NCBI GenBank assembly: GCA_025531455.1
Contig: JAMYHL010000001.1
Span: forward strand, 1,054,001 to 1,118,000
Reading direction: 5' to 3'
DNA length: 64,000 nucleotides
Source: Apiotrichum sp. Y4204
Taxonomy: Eukaryota > Basidiomycota > Tremellomycetes > Trichosporonales > Trichosporonaceae
Below the pieces are notes generated by a model. It was not told the origin of the DNA and searched no databases. It saw nothing but the letters and a program-made list of their open reading frames with translations. Both the position numbers and the translations under genes were made by a program. Below are positions 33,452 through 44,082 of the stretch, piece by piece; position 1 is the stretch's first letter; every line of letters begins with the position of its first letter.

Positions 33452-35172
33452 TTAGTACACGTAGGGGATGATCTTGTATGGCACGAGCTTGCAGTACTGT
33501 CTGTCAGCGGGCTGCAATCAAAGACACAGAAATGGCTTAGGACCTCCCGCTGGCCACTCGAACGCACCTTGTCCCAGTCCTTGCCATACTTTTTGCGGCA
33601 CTGCTCGTCATCGCGCATCTGGCGGTGGACGAGGAGGACAGCAAAGTAGATGACGTAGAAGTAGATGAGCGGGGCGTTGAAGCCGGTGGGGAGGCACCAT
33701 GCCCAGCTGAACATTAGCTCTTTTTTCTTATTTATTCACTCACGCCATGAGCCAGTCGCCAAAGTAGTTGGGGTGGCGAGAGCGGCCCCACCAGCCCGAG
33801 GTGAGGAGGCGTGTGCCGCGCGCAGTCTCCATCGACTTGAGGTTTTTCGGGTTCTTGCCGTTACGGAAGTCGTACTTTTCATTGTTGGCCGTGCGGAAAA
33901 TGTACTGGCCAGTAATCTCGACGGCGGTTATCGCGAGGCAGGCGGGGATGCCGAGGTGGACGGGCGAAAAGGCGAGGTAGCGCGCCTGCAGCGTGTACGT
34001 GAACGGCACCCAGGTGAGGTCGCCAAACGCGAGCATGAAACCAAAGCCGTCGGTCGTAATGTCCATCTGGTTGAGGATCGAGGGCTCGACAAGCTGGCAG
34101 TCGACGACGTACCATCCCTGGAAGACGAGGACGAGCAGCATCGAGTCGGTCACGTACCCGAGGCGGACGTACTGCTCGCACGCGCACGCAATGTTGAGGA
34201 TAAACCAACCAATCAGGCCGGGGCGCACCTCGTTGAACGACTTGATGTCCCACGACTTGAGGCCGGGGAGCGTGGGGTTGAGCGGGCGGCCCATCCAGAA
34301 CTGGTGTGAGCGTGAGCGCAGCAAGCGAGACATTAGACGGGGCGGAGTCTCGCGCCTCCGTTCCTCACAGCCTAGCCGCGATCCCATCTCCGCTACCGCT
34401 ACTCACGTCATAAACAAAGATACCCGAGTTTCCACCGAGCGCGAGCAGCTCGCCCGAAAAGAAGCTGTACGCGTAGACCCAGACGGACTGGGCGGTGGAC
34501 ATGATCAACGACGAAGTGAGGAGCGGGACCCAGTGGTCGTACAGCCAGGTAAACGCGCGGATGCCGCTGTTCCCAGGCTGGAGGAGCACGCCGGCGGCGA
34601 CGCCGAGCGTGAGGAGGAGCGTCCAGAGGCCTGGCGTTAGGGGGAGCCACGATGGGGGAGGATTGGGCTGGAATGTGTGATGACCATCTCGGGTCCGAGA
34701 TGGACATGAGCCGAGACAACCATCTGAGCGGCCACGCGCTCCGCGACGCGCCCGGGCTCGCGCAACACTCACCATTCATCTTGTACTTCTGCCTTGTGCC
34801 GTCGCGGAGGAGGTTGCCCTCGATCCACTCCTGGGGGAGGAGGACCCAGCACGCGACGCACCACGCGTACCACGCGCAATATACCGCGAGCGCCTTCCAC
34901 TCAAAGATTGCGCCTGCCGACGAGGGGAATGTCTCGCCGGCCCAGCGCGCAAGGTTGGCGGGTGCGCTGGCTGCCGAGCACCCGGTCACCTCGTTGCAGC
35001 TGTAGAAGAGGGCATACGCGACGGCAGGCGTGATGAGCGTCACGACTGTCGTGCCGATCGGGCCAAAGAACTCCTTTGCCGTCGAGCGCGGGTTCAGCTC
35101 GCTCCGCGGCGGAAGCGTAAACTCTGCTTTCGCGGTGATCGTCGTCGTGTACTCTGAAGATGGCGAGGCCAT
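33452..35172 (-). CDS. ERG24: Delta(14)-sterol reductase
   Basis: Five exons (34773-35172, 34407-34630, 33744-34300, 33568-33706, 33452-33496) give 454 residues, the usual size. The enzyme reduces the C14-C15 double bond after lanosterol 14-demethylation in ergosterol synthesis, in the ER membrane. Strong family blocks are visible: GRPLNP and DIKSFNEVRPGLIGW; FQGWYVVDCQLVEPSILNQ; MDITTDGFGFMLAFGDLTWV; LLTSGWWGRSRHPNYFGDW; and the C-terminal LVPYKIIPYVY. DGFGFMLAFGD and the NADPH-site residues before the C-terminus fit ERG24 better than the related C24(28) reductase ERG4. Many hydrophobic segments agree with a polytopic membrane protein. It is convergent with the NAPE-PLD-like gene, with stops 288 bp apart. 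Confidence 0.92.
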
Positions 35173-35777
35173 GGTGAGCGGTGAAGAACAACGGATGGAT
35201 GGACAGGCGGTGGGGGGGGAAGAAATGTGATGGACGAGGTGGAACGACTTTTTAAAATGGCTCAAGAGTGCTGCCAGGGGCGGTCGGGAGCACATCCGCC
35301 ATCATCGGCGCCATCAACCGTCATCATCGTACCATGCAGCGAACTGGCCAGTGCCGAGCCCGGAGATGGACAAGTGCTCCGCATCGAGGCATCGGCGCAT
35401 CGGCGTGCGTTGTGCATCGTAGCATGCTTCTATGCACACCGTGCTGCACCCTACATCACTGCATGGCGAGCCATGCACATTAATGAAGACAGGGTCGGTA
35501 TCTATGCATGGTATAATCTACTGGCCAACTAGAGTATGAAAAAAAAGTCACCGTGGTCCCATGCCTCAGGCGCCACTCGACGGCCATCGACCGACACGAT
35601 GACCACGAGTCCTCTATCGTCTAGCAGCTCCAAAGGTCAACGGGCCACGGACCACGGGCTAGAGGCCAAGGGTCCGCTATTGTTCGACAGTTCCAACGTC
35701 TCCAGCTCACGGACCTGTCTCAGCCCGCCTCTGCCTCTCACCTCTCCCTCTGAGCTCTCCAGCTCTCAGCCAGATCC
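35173..35777. other. Intergenic, no gene seen
   Basis: This separates the start of ERG24 from the stop of the PAC4-like gene; both are on the minus strand, so it holds the ERG24 promoter. Several ATGCA/TGCAT words cluster at 35400-35520. No sterol-response-type element could be identified with confidence. Confidence 0.5.
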
Positions 35778-36463
35778 TCAGCTCTCAGCCAGCACCTCGG
35801 CAATCCACGTGCCCAGCTTCTTCTCCATCGCGAGCAGCGCTTTGGCTGCGTACGGGTCCGCGGCCGCTGGGGCCGTGAGGTTGGCCGGGAGGGAGAGCGA
35901 GAGGTGGATCTGGTGCGGCGGGAATCGCTTGGCTGCGGGTCAGCGCCAGGTGTACTTATGGATGGGGATGAACTGGCCCCGTGCGTCATGCTTCATGGCT
36001 TCATGGCTCGTCATATTTCTTTTAGCCATCGGTGCAAGGCCCAGAACATGCACAGCCGATCCAGTCACAGAAGTCACGCACCAAGCCGCTGCGCCATCGG
36101 GAGCGCCGTGTCCGTCGCGCCGCTGCGGAACAGCGGTGTCGCCGTCGCCGGAATGACCTGATGTCAGTACGCAGCGAGCGGAGGGCAGAGAAGAGCGAGC
36201 ACAACGTGAGATGTAAACAACTATCTCTCGTCTCCGCTCACTCTCGACTCTCATCACCGCCTTGTCTCTCAACTCACCCCCGAACCGGGCATAGCGACCG
36301 CCCACTCCTTGGCGAGACAGTCGCGCTCCTCGTCCGCCGCACACCCGACCCAGACGAGCAGCGTGTCGCGGAGCCGCGTGAGCTGCGCGGTAAACTCGGG
36401 CGCGGAGGGGTATGCCGGCGGGATGCGCGTGTGGTGCGTGCTCGTGTGCGGCGCGAGGTCCAT
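35778..36463 (-). CDS. Proteasome assembly chaperone 4-like protein
   Basis: Three exons (36278-36463, 36082-36157, 35778-35932) encode 138 residues. PAC4-type chaperones pair with PAC3 and help assemble the 20S alpha ring. Visible features in family order: a strand with LTRLRDTLLVWVGC, the LAKEWAVAMPGSG segment, IPATATPLFRSGATDTALPMAQRLAKRF (compare the SxxxAQRLARK block of human PAC4), the strand QIHLSLSLPANL, and a C-terminal helix LLAMEKKLGTWIAEVL. Exon phases agree. Its start lies only 173 bp from the divergent small-protein gene. Sequence identity in this family is low, so the call rests on the motif pattern and size. Confidence 0.75.
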
Positions 36464-36636
36464 GATGGTGAAGTGTGGTGAGGAGGACAGTGTGCAAAGT
36501 AAATGTACATTCGACAAGGTGACGAAATCATAAACCTCCACTTCGACTCGTCACATCCACATCCACATCCACCACCACATCCACATCCAGATTCATCTCT
36601 GTCTCCTCTTCTTCCCCGTGTCCCCGTCCTCCCACG
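36464..36636. promoter_or_regulatory. Short divergent promoter
   Basis: Only 173 bp separate the two start codons. It contains a CATCCACATCCACATCCACC stretch (about 36552-36590) next to the plus-strand start. Confidence 0.55.
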
Positions 36637-37054
36637 ATGAGCATCACGCCCCCCGCCTCCTCGGCACCCACGCCGACCCCGCACGTCCCCTCCTCCCCCT
36701 CCTCCCCCGTCTCGGCCGCGATGGACGTCGACGGCGTCGACGGCGACTCTACCGACGCCCTGGCACCCGCGACCCCGCCCGCACAGTCGGCCAGCACGTC
36801 CGGCAGCGCGAGTGCCGCGCCGGCGTCGCCCCGCTCTGCGGGCGAGGAGGAGAAACAGACCGTCGCGTACCCCGAGCGCCCTGTGAGTCCGGCCGTGTGA
36901 TATGGGTTTGCTGATGGCAGAAACGCAGCGGTACCCTCCCGCAGCGCGATAACACCAACACGCTCTACGACTACAACCTCGTGTACCGCTGGAACAAGGG
37001 TGGGTCCTGTTGGAGGCTACGCTGACGCCAGACCTGGGCGACACATTCAAGTAG
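36637..37054 (+). CDS. Small hypothetical protein (115 residues)
   Basis: Three exons (36637-36882, 36921-36999, 37032-37054) with introns of 38 and 32 nt and agreeing phases. The N-terminal ~70 residues are Pro/Ser/Thr/Ala-rich and probably disordered. The C-terminal ~45 look structured and conserved in style: EEEKQTVAYPERP, KRSGTLPQRDNTNTLYDYNL, VYRWNKDLGDTFK. I do not recognise the family. The 32-nt intron (37000-37031) has a GTGGGT donor and a CTGACGCCAG end, so it is credible despite its size. The gene is convergent with the TIMMDC1-like gene, stops about 95 bp apart. Proper splicing and the compact position argue for a real gene. Confidence 0.6.
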
Positions 37055-37149
37055 ACCGAGACGCAGCGCCATTTCGTGGTCCGTGGGGAGAGTGTAGAGA
37101 AGGGTGAGCCTCGAGGGCAATCATACCCGATGCATTGTAATGTATATAT

Positions 37150-38266
37150 CTATTCGCTCGTGCTCTCCTCCTCCTCCTCCTTCTTATCGCGTCCGCGCGC
37201 CCACGCTCCAATCCGCTCAAAGAAGTTACGCTCCTCTGGGCTCTTGAGCTCGTCGCTGCTCTTCTCCTCGGCTGGCAGACCCTGCGCGATACGCCGCTCG
37301 CGCTCGGCCTGCAGCTCCGCCTCGGCCGCTGCGTCCTTCACGGCCCGCTCTTCACGGCGCAGCTGCGCAATGTGGTCCTGCGCAATCTGCAAACCGGAAT
37401 AGAGCGCGCCCGCACCCACGCCCATGAGCCCGCCGCGGAGGAAGACCGGCGTCGGGAGGCGGTCTGCATAAGCGATCAAACTCCAAACGCTTGTAATAAC
37501 TCACAGCCAAGACCGACAATGAGAGTCAGCACGCTGCCGGCGAGCACGCCATCTTCGATATGCACAGCGCGCTTGCGCCACCCCCAGCGGTCGGGGTTGG
37601 CCTCGGTCGGCGCGGCGGCAAACGGCGTGCGCCCTGCGGCCTCGAGCTGCTCGCGCGCCCACCCGCCCGCCTCGTCAGTGGCCACGAACAGCGCCGTAGC
37701 GCCGCCCAACCCCGCCGCGTACTTTGCCCCGCTCTTCATGCCTGCCGCCAGCATGCGGTAGTTGCGCGTCTTGAGGTAGAAGTACTGGAGCGTTAGAAAC
37801 ACCACAAAATTGCCCCCCTCCATTCTTCCGTACTCCTCGCCTCCTTGCCTCCTTGACCCTCCACACTACACCACCCCCCACTCACCCATCCCTGCACGGT
37901 CGTCGGCTGCCGGTGCGCGTTCTCCGCCAAAAACTGCAGCCGCGCAGCCGTCGCGCCGCGCCGCATACCGAGAAAGAAGCCGACCACGCCGCCCACAGCA
38001 GGCAGCAAGAGGAGATTACTCGGCGTCGCGTCGTACAGCTCGCGGAGGCGCTCGCGTTCCGGCTCGGGCGCGGGCTCTTCCGGGACCCAGACTTCGGGTT
38101 CTGGGGTCGAGAAGGAGGGAGCCGGGGAGGGGTCGAGGGTACTGGAGGAAGAAGAGGGAGAGGTTGGGGAGGTTGGAGAGGTTGAAGAGGAAGCTTCTGG
38201 TGCTCCTCCTGACGGAGCGTCCGTTCCCTCTGCGGGGTCCGACTTGCCCCAGAACCCGAAGCGCAT
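37150..38266 (-). CDS. TIMMDC1/Tim17-family-like membrane protein
   Basis: Three exons (37886-38266, 37505-37784, 37150-37463) give 324 residues. The N-terminus is Ser/Thr/Pro-rich and acidic. The core carries Gly-rich hydrophobic segments like those of the Tim17/22/23 and TIMMDC1 proteins: LLLLPAVGGVVGFFLGMRRG, then YFYLKTRNYRMLAAGMKSGAKY, LGGATALFVATDEAGG, DGVLAGSVLTLIVGL and FLRGGLMGVGAGALYSGL. The C-terminus is a charged coiled-coil-like stretch (EAELQAERERRIAQ) ending in Glu/Ser. A mitochondrial inner-membrane role in import or complex I assembly is inferred only from this pattern. Exon phases agree. Confidence 0.6.
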
Positions 38267-38778
38267 CGTGAGTGGTTGTGGAGAGATGAGAGTTGGGAGT
38301 GAGCAATGGACGAGTGGAACAAGGTGGAGGCGCGCAAATGTCGAAATTCCTGGCGGGAGCCGTTGGTGGGAGACCTCGGAGCCGCCAGCGCCGTGCTTTC
38401 ATCTTCACTCCATATCGCCACCCACGGCACATGTGCTCGCGATGCTGGGAGGTGCATAGGCTATCAAACCGTTGCGCGACCCAAGCTCTCAACGATGAGT
38501 GCATAGATTTGTCGGTGTATTTGCCCGAGATATTGTGTGACTGTCTTCTGCCTGGCTTGGTGCAGCTTTTGCCGCCGGGAACGCCGAGTTCGTCAGCGCG
38601 GCAAAAGGCACGGCGAGTTGCCGTGGTACCGTGGTTACATTCGCATCGCATCGCATCTCGACATCTCTCCATCGCCATCCGTCCTCTCTACATCTCCACC
38701 CCGCAAGCCCCGGCTCTTCACCCCGCCCTCATCGCCCAGCCCTCCTCTTACGCCCACCGCATAACCCCCCTGCTCACA
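38267..38778. promoter_or_regulatory. Divergent promoter region
   Basis: 512 bp between the TIMMDC1-like start and the DUF1748 start. The 140 bases next to the DUF1748 gene are C/T-rich with repeated TCGCATCGCATC. Nothing more specific is visible. Confidence 0.5.
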
Positions 38779-39092
38779 ATGTTCGGCCGCGTCACCCGCC
38801 TCGCGATCGACCTCATCGCCATCTCGACCCTTCTCGCCGGCATCCAGCGCTCGACAGGCTACCGGTGAGTCGGGGCTTTGATCCCAAGTGGACAGCACGG
38901 CGCACCCACCCGGGCTCTCTCACTCCTTGCCGTGCTGACTCTAATCCCAGCCTTCGCACAGCACGCGTAAAGGACACGGGCTTCCGCGGCCTCCTCGAGT
39001 CGTACCTCTCTGTCGGCGAGAATATCTTTGCGTTCCTCTGCGGCTTCTCCGTCTCGTCTAGTCTGTTCATCCGCGTCCGCGACGACGAGTGA
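38779..39092 (+). CDS. DUF1748 small protein
   Basis: Two exons (38779-38864 and 38951-39092) encode 75 residues. DUF1748 proteins are tiny fungal proteins with one or two hydrophobic segments; a yeast member has been found with mitochondria. The sequence opens MFGRVTRLAIDLIAISTLLAGIQRSTGYR and continues across the splice with LRTARVKDTGFRGLLESYLSVGENIFAF, then LCGFSVSSSLFIRVRDDE. The hydrophobic start, the GxxRxTG turn and the total length match the family. Exact function is not known. Confidence 0.75.
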
Positions 39093-39433
39093 GGGATGCG
39101 CCGCGCCGCGCGTGATCACCGCAGCGGCCGCCGGCACGATCAATGGTCGCGTGAGCTCCGCTGCCCAAGAGCGTGTCATGGACGTGCGGTTTTATAAAGA
39201 GCATTCACATGTCCGTTCTCTCGGCGGCGCCGCCGCCTCCCCTCTGTCTCTTTCTAAGCTCTCATGTCTACTATTTTGGGCTGTTGTAACCCTGATATCA
39301 ATGTATCCTAGCTCGGATACGCATTACTGTGTACTCGTGAACGCGTAAACGTATGTGTGGCGGGGTGGAACGGGGAGAAAGGTGGAAGGCGCAGTGCTCG
39401 GCGAAAAGAGCTTTACAATGGCTACCCCTCGGG
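39093..39433. other. Short convergent intergenic stretch
   Basis: 341 bp between the DUF1748 stop and the seipin stop; both 3' ends face it. No terminator-like motif stands out beyond AT-richer sequence around 39290-39350. Confidence 0.5.
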
Positions 39434-41250
39434 TCATTCAGTGCTGCTGCCCCAGCTCTCGCTCTCCTCCCAGGTCTCGGACGTATCGGCGACGCTCTCA
39501 GTGGCGGTGGTGCCGCTCTCGGTGGCCGTCTCGGGCGTCGGCTCGGCAGTGGTCGCGCGCGGCGTGTCGCCCGTATCGGACGTGTCTGGCGTCGGGAACC
39601 CGCGGCGACGTGGAGATGTGTCCTGCTCTCGTGAGACTGGATAACATCACGATTCACACATCCACTCACCTCGACGGAGCGGCGGCGGCGCTCGATGGCA
39701 GCCCACGCGCGGCCATGCTCCTGAAGCACGTCGTCCGCCGCCTCGTGCTGGAACAGCGGGTGGTCAAGGGCCACCTTGTTGTCGTCGCTGTCCTCGCGCA
39801 GCGGCGAGGCAATCTTGGCTTTCTCCTTGTCCGTGTCTTTGATCTCCTTTTTGGCATCTACCTTGTTGCGCTTGCGGCCGATGCAGCTCATGACGATGAA
39901 GCCGATGAGCGCGGATGAGAGCGTGAGCGTGAGCGAGATGGGCGGGAGGAGGACCAGGCCCGGGATGGGGTTGGCCGTGAGCAGCCATCTGCCGTCAGCT
40001 TCACGACACGCTTAAGCTCACCTGAGACCCGTAGGATGGGGGATGAAGCGGACAACGACCCAGCCCGTGGTGCGGACTTCGCGGTAGAACCTGTTCGCGT
40101 CGTGCGAGTTTGTGTCCTCTCGTCCGATCGAGACGAACACGCCGCCAACGGCATCGCCCCGCCCCGGAGCGACAATGACGCCCTCAACAAGCTCCTTGGT
40201 AACCAGGACGACCTGGTTGCCCCGCGCAGGAGACACGAGCGTGCCCTTCCGCCGGCGCTCCTTGATCTTCGCGGAGGGGTTGCCTGAATAACCCAGCAGG
40301 CGGCCAGGGCAGAGGGCGCGCAGTGGCCACGGGATGATGCACGGCGGAAGGAGCCAGGTCGGAAACGTCGGGAACAGGAATACCGAGGACGGGAGCGGCG
40401 GCGGCGGGAGGGACTGGTGTCAGTCGAGCCGGTCATAAAGCATCAATTTCTCTAGTTCATCTCAGAGCCTGGGAGTTGCCGGTCCGTGGGATGAGAATGA
40501 GTACAGCCGGGAACCGCCTCTTGACCCCAGCCCTTCTCAAGGGACAGCTACTTCTACCTCCCCGACAGACTCTTCCAAAACTGCCCACTCACCGGCTGTT
40601 GAGCACGTATGATGGACAGCTCGGGCGCGCGCGCACTGCGGAGATCAAGCGTGACCATAAAGTTGCCTACCGTCAGCCCCTCCCCCGCGTCACTTGACAT
40701 ACCCATCTCCTCGGTCCCAGCCTGGGGACGGACAAGCTCAAGTTCGACCTGCACATCGTACGCGAGGTCCTCCTGGAACCGCTCCGGCGAAACAGGGAGC
40801 AGCGCGTGCGGGATACGCATGTCCCTGCTGCCGTACACGAGCCAGCCCTCAAGCTCGACATTGCCCCCCGTTCCCCACGACCACCAGAACGCGCCGACGG
40901 CCGCGAGGGAGATGACCGCCGAGGTTGCAAGCAGGAACACGAGGAGCGCGGCCTTGACCACGACCGTGATCGTCATCGGCGCGGTGAGCAGGTCGCGCAG
41001 CAGCTTGAGCGGGTACGTTATCCTGTGTGTCAGTGGGTGTTCCTCGTGATTATAGTAGCCTCCACGCTCGTACCCACGGGAGGAAGAGCGTGTCCAGTAC
41101 GCGGTGGAGAAACTCGACAAAGTCCGGGTTACGCGGGCGGGCGACGCGCCGGCGCTTGGTCGGGGGCGGGATTGCCTGCTGCTGTTGGTATCCATAGCTT
41201 GGGTGGGCGGGGGCGGCGCGGCCTCGCGCCGTTCGGCGGGGCGTCGGCAT
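39434..41250 (-). CDS. SEI1: Seipin, lipid-droplet assembly protein
   Basis: Five exons (41078-41250, 40593-41022, 40022-40413, 39670-39988, 39434-39622) give 500 residues. Seipin sits in the ER membrane at lipid-droplet contact sites and controls droplet formation. The first membrane span follows a basic N-terminus (VVVKAALLVFLLATSAVISLAAVGAFWW). The luminal domain contains DMRIPHALLPVSPERFQEDLAYDVQVELELVRP and GNFMVTLDLRSARAPELSIIRAQQP. The second span is in PGLVLLPPISLTLTLSSALIGFIVMSCIG. The cytosolic tail is long, with a Lys/Asp-rich part and an acidic Thr/Glu-rich end (TPETATESGTTATESVADTSETWEE). Exon phases agree; the acceptor of the last exon was chosen because only it keeps this frame. 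Confidence 0.88.
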
Positions 41251-41599
41251 GGTAGCGCGGCGGGGGTGGGGGAGGGGGACGGGGGAGACGCAAGAGGTGG
41301 GCGTCAAAGAGGGGAGTCGGTCAATGTGAAGGGAGTGGATATGAAGATGTGGATGGTGTGGATGTGAGTTGTGGTTGTGGATCGTGGCCTGTGGAGACCG
41401 TGACGGAAATGTCATTGTCCGGGGTGGGTCCTATGACGCGCGGGCATCAGTGTCCAATAGCCGCGCCAACGGGAGCGGTGGCGATAACCATCTCGTGGAC
41501 AGTTGAGCAGCATCCTTGCAGGATCTGATGCATCTACGGCCGGGATGCTAATGCATATCGTATCATCTCGTCTGGAAACAGCACACTATCCATGCATAT
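41251..41599. other. Intergenic, promoter of the seipin gene
   Basis: 349 bp between the tandem minus-strand genes for seipin and TRAPPC13. On the coding strand the ~150 bases before the seipin ATG are CAC/ATCCAC-rich. No specific site was recognised. Confidence 0.5.
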
Positions 41600-43611
41600 C
41601 TACTCGTCCACGACCCACACGTCGCCGATGCTCTCCCACTCCCGGCCGACGCTGCTCTCGTCCATCACGAGCACACGCGCCCCGCCGAGTTCCGCCAGGC
41701 CACCTGCCAGGGCCAGGAATTTGACGGGCACAGTGTACGCGGCCTCCCACCGGCGGTAGACTACAGTCCCGGGGGCCTCGGCTGCGTACGACGTGCCGGG
41801 CTTCTCGCGCATGAGGCGCCACTCGACTGGTGGTGGGAGGACGAGTGACGCGCCGAGGGACACGGCTCGGCCGGGAGGTGGCGGCGCCACGCCACGCCTG
41901 GTCGCCTGCCCGCCAAGAGGAGGGGGAGGGAATGCCGCTGTTGGGGGGACAGCTGGCGTCGGCGGCGGCGGAGTGAATGCGCTCCCTGGGGTCGAGATAG
42001 GTGAAGCGAGATTGGACACTGCCGCGTGTCGCAGCTGCTGTGACACTGGCGTCATCGGACGGGAGAGAGATGGGGAGCGCGAGGGGTTGACGGTCGGTGA
42101 TGCGGGACGTCCGGACATGGAAGGAGTGTTGATGCGCGATGGCGGACGGACAGTGAGGGAGGGTGCAATCAGGGCAGTGGGCGGGGCTGGAGGGCGGTAG
42201 AGCAGCTGCAGGCCGAGCTGCAATGGCCGCGGCGGGGGCGGCGCCGTGTCGTCCGCAAGCACCGGTGCACTGCGGACTGCGACCTTGAAGTTGACCTCGA
42301 ACTCGTTTTCAATCTCCACAGAGTGCGGCGCGTCGAGTAAAAGGTCAAACTCCCATTTTGGCGCGACGACCGAGTTGCGCGCCGAGGCTGCCTGGAACGA
42401 GATGCGGCTCGGTGTCCCCGGGCGGCTTCCTGGTGTGGGGGGAACGGTGCTCAGGAGGGGAACGATGGGTGTGCGCCATTTGAGAGTCGACGTCTGGAAC
42501 CGCCCGCGCTCGCGGTACGGGCCTGAAACCCACGCAATGTCAAGGCGGCCGAGGGGGAGGAGCGTCGATGTCGCGAATGTTGGCGGGAACGACGAGACAG
42601 GAAGACCCTCGAGCAGCCGGCGTGCCGGGCCTTCCATTGCTGGTGTGGGAACGTCCTCGTCAGTGGGGGTGAGCACGAAGAGCCGCTGCACAGTGTCGCC
42701 AGATTGGAGAGACCCCAGGGCGGGGGAAGCCGGGGATGACCCAGCAGCCTCTCCTTCCGTCACAACGCCAGCTACCGCCGCCTCGCTCCTCCCCACGGCG
42801 CGCGCCTGGAGGCCTGGAACAGGATCAATCTCCACGCTCTCAAACGAAATCGTAACTGGGGAGATATTGAACATGAGGACCTCGAGGTAGATGTCCGAGC
42901 GGTGCGGGGACAGCGTGGCGCTCGGGTGCGTGGGCGTGTACACGCGCGTCTTGATGTCTATCGGCGCGTTGACCTGCGTGTCAGCCGAGGACCCGGTGCG
43001 GGGGAGCGCAACGCAAAACACAGGTGCGGTCAATTGGTGGGTGATCCTAACACCGCTGCACATCACCATTCCCGACTCACACCAAACTTGACAAAGCGCT
43101 GGAACGTCCGCCTCCCATCGACAGTCTCCCACGCCACGCTTGCAATGAGGATATGTGTCTTGAGTTCCGCGATATCATGTTTCCCCTGGAGAGACAAGAC
43201 TTCGCCGGGCTGGAGGGCGGGCATCTCGTCCCACGCGCGCGCGTCTGCGCTGCTGGGATCCGACCCGTCTTCGCGGGCCGCGGCCCCGTGGATCGCCTCG
43301 CCGAGACGGAACCGCCCGGTGGGGGATTGCATCTCGAGCATCATCTTTGCGCCGCGCACGAGCTCGGCAGAGGTGTTGCGCAGGGAGACCGATACGGCGA
43401 GCGTCTCGCCCAGAAGCGCGGTGCCGTGTGGGCCCGGGTAGTTTGATGTCGGGGAGAGGAGGTCGGCGGGGATGGATGGCGGGCCGCCATTGTGGGAAGA
43501 GGCGTCCGGGAGCTCCGGGACTAGCGTGTAAGGCGTGAGCGCCGTGCTGCTGTCAGCGTGGGTTCAGAGGATGGGGACGTACATTTCGAGAGTGAGTGGT
43601 GGTGGTTCCAT
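41600..43611 (-). CDS. TRAPP complex subunit TRAPPC13
   Basis: Three exons (43583-43611, 43081-43546, 41600-42973) give 622 residues. TRAPPC13 belongs to TRAPP complexes that activate Rab GTPases in ER-Golgi and Golgi traffic. The first 29-nt exon (MEPPPLTLE) joins a conserved beta-domain: LGETLAVSVSLRNTSAELVRG, TFQRFVKFGV, then NAPIDIKTRVYTP and SDIYLEVLMFNISPVTISFESVEIDPV. Near the middle comes PLGRLDIAWVSGPYRERGRFQTSTL, the family's LGxLDIxWR...GERGRLQTS block. A Pro/Ser-rich insertion of roughly 130 residues (about 400-520) separates this from a C-terminal beta-strand region ending WVVDE. The very short first exon and the insertion are unusual but in frame. Confidence 0.85.
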
Positions 43612-44082
43612 TGTGGATTGTAGGATTGAGATGGGAGACGGGATGAGCAATGGTTGGAAACGCGAGGTGGACACGACGTCATGTACAAGTTACGCATCAA
43701 AAGTCATGGTGGCATCTACACTGGTTCTTGTGGGCCGACAATGGATCCATGTTCATCCATCTCTCTTGCGATCTCGCACTTGTCGCATCCCAACGCATCT
43801 TGTACGCAATCTTCTCACAACAAGGACAGACACTCCTCCGCGTCTCGTGTCATGCACTGTTTACGCGCCGCTCGCAGGGTTCATGCAGGCCATAGTCCAA
43901 CTCCCAGGCGAACTCCTCGGGGCTGCCCAGCACTCCCCCCATTGTCTAAACAACGCGTGCATCTTCATCTTGGTATATTCATTAGATAGCGTACAATGCA
44001 CAAAGTAGCAGAGAGACCACAGGACCGGGGTGGCGTATATCCTCCCTCCCGCTCTCATTCTGCACCTCTTCCTACGTGTCCC
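43612..44082. other. Intergenic, promoter of TRAPPC13
   Basis: 471 bp between the TRAPPC13 start and the stop of the VSB1-like gene. No gene, repeat or RNA was recognised. Confidence 0.5.
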
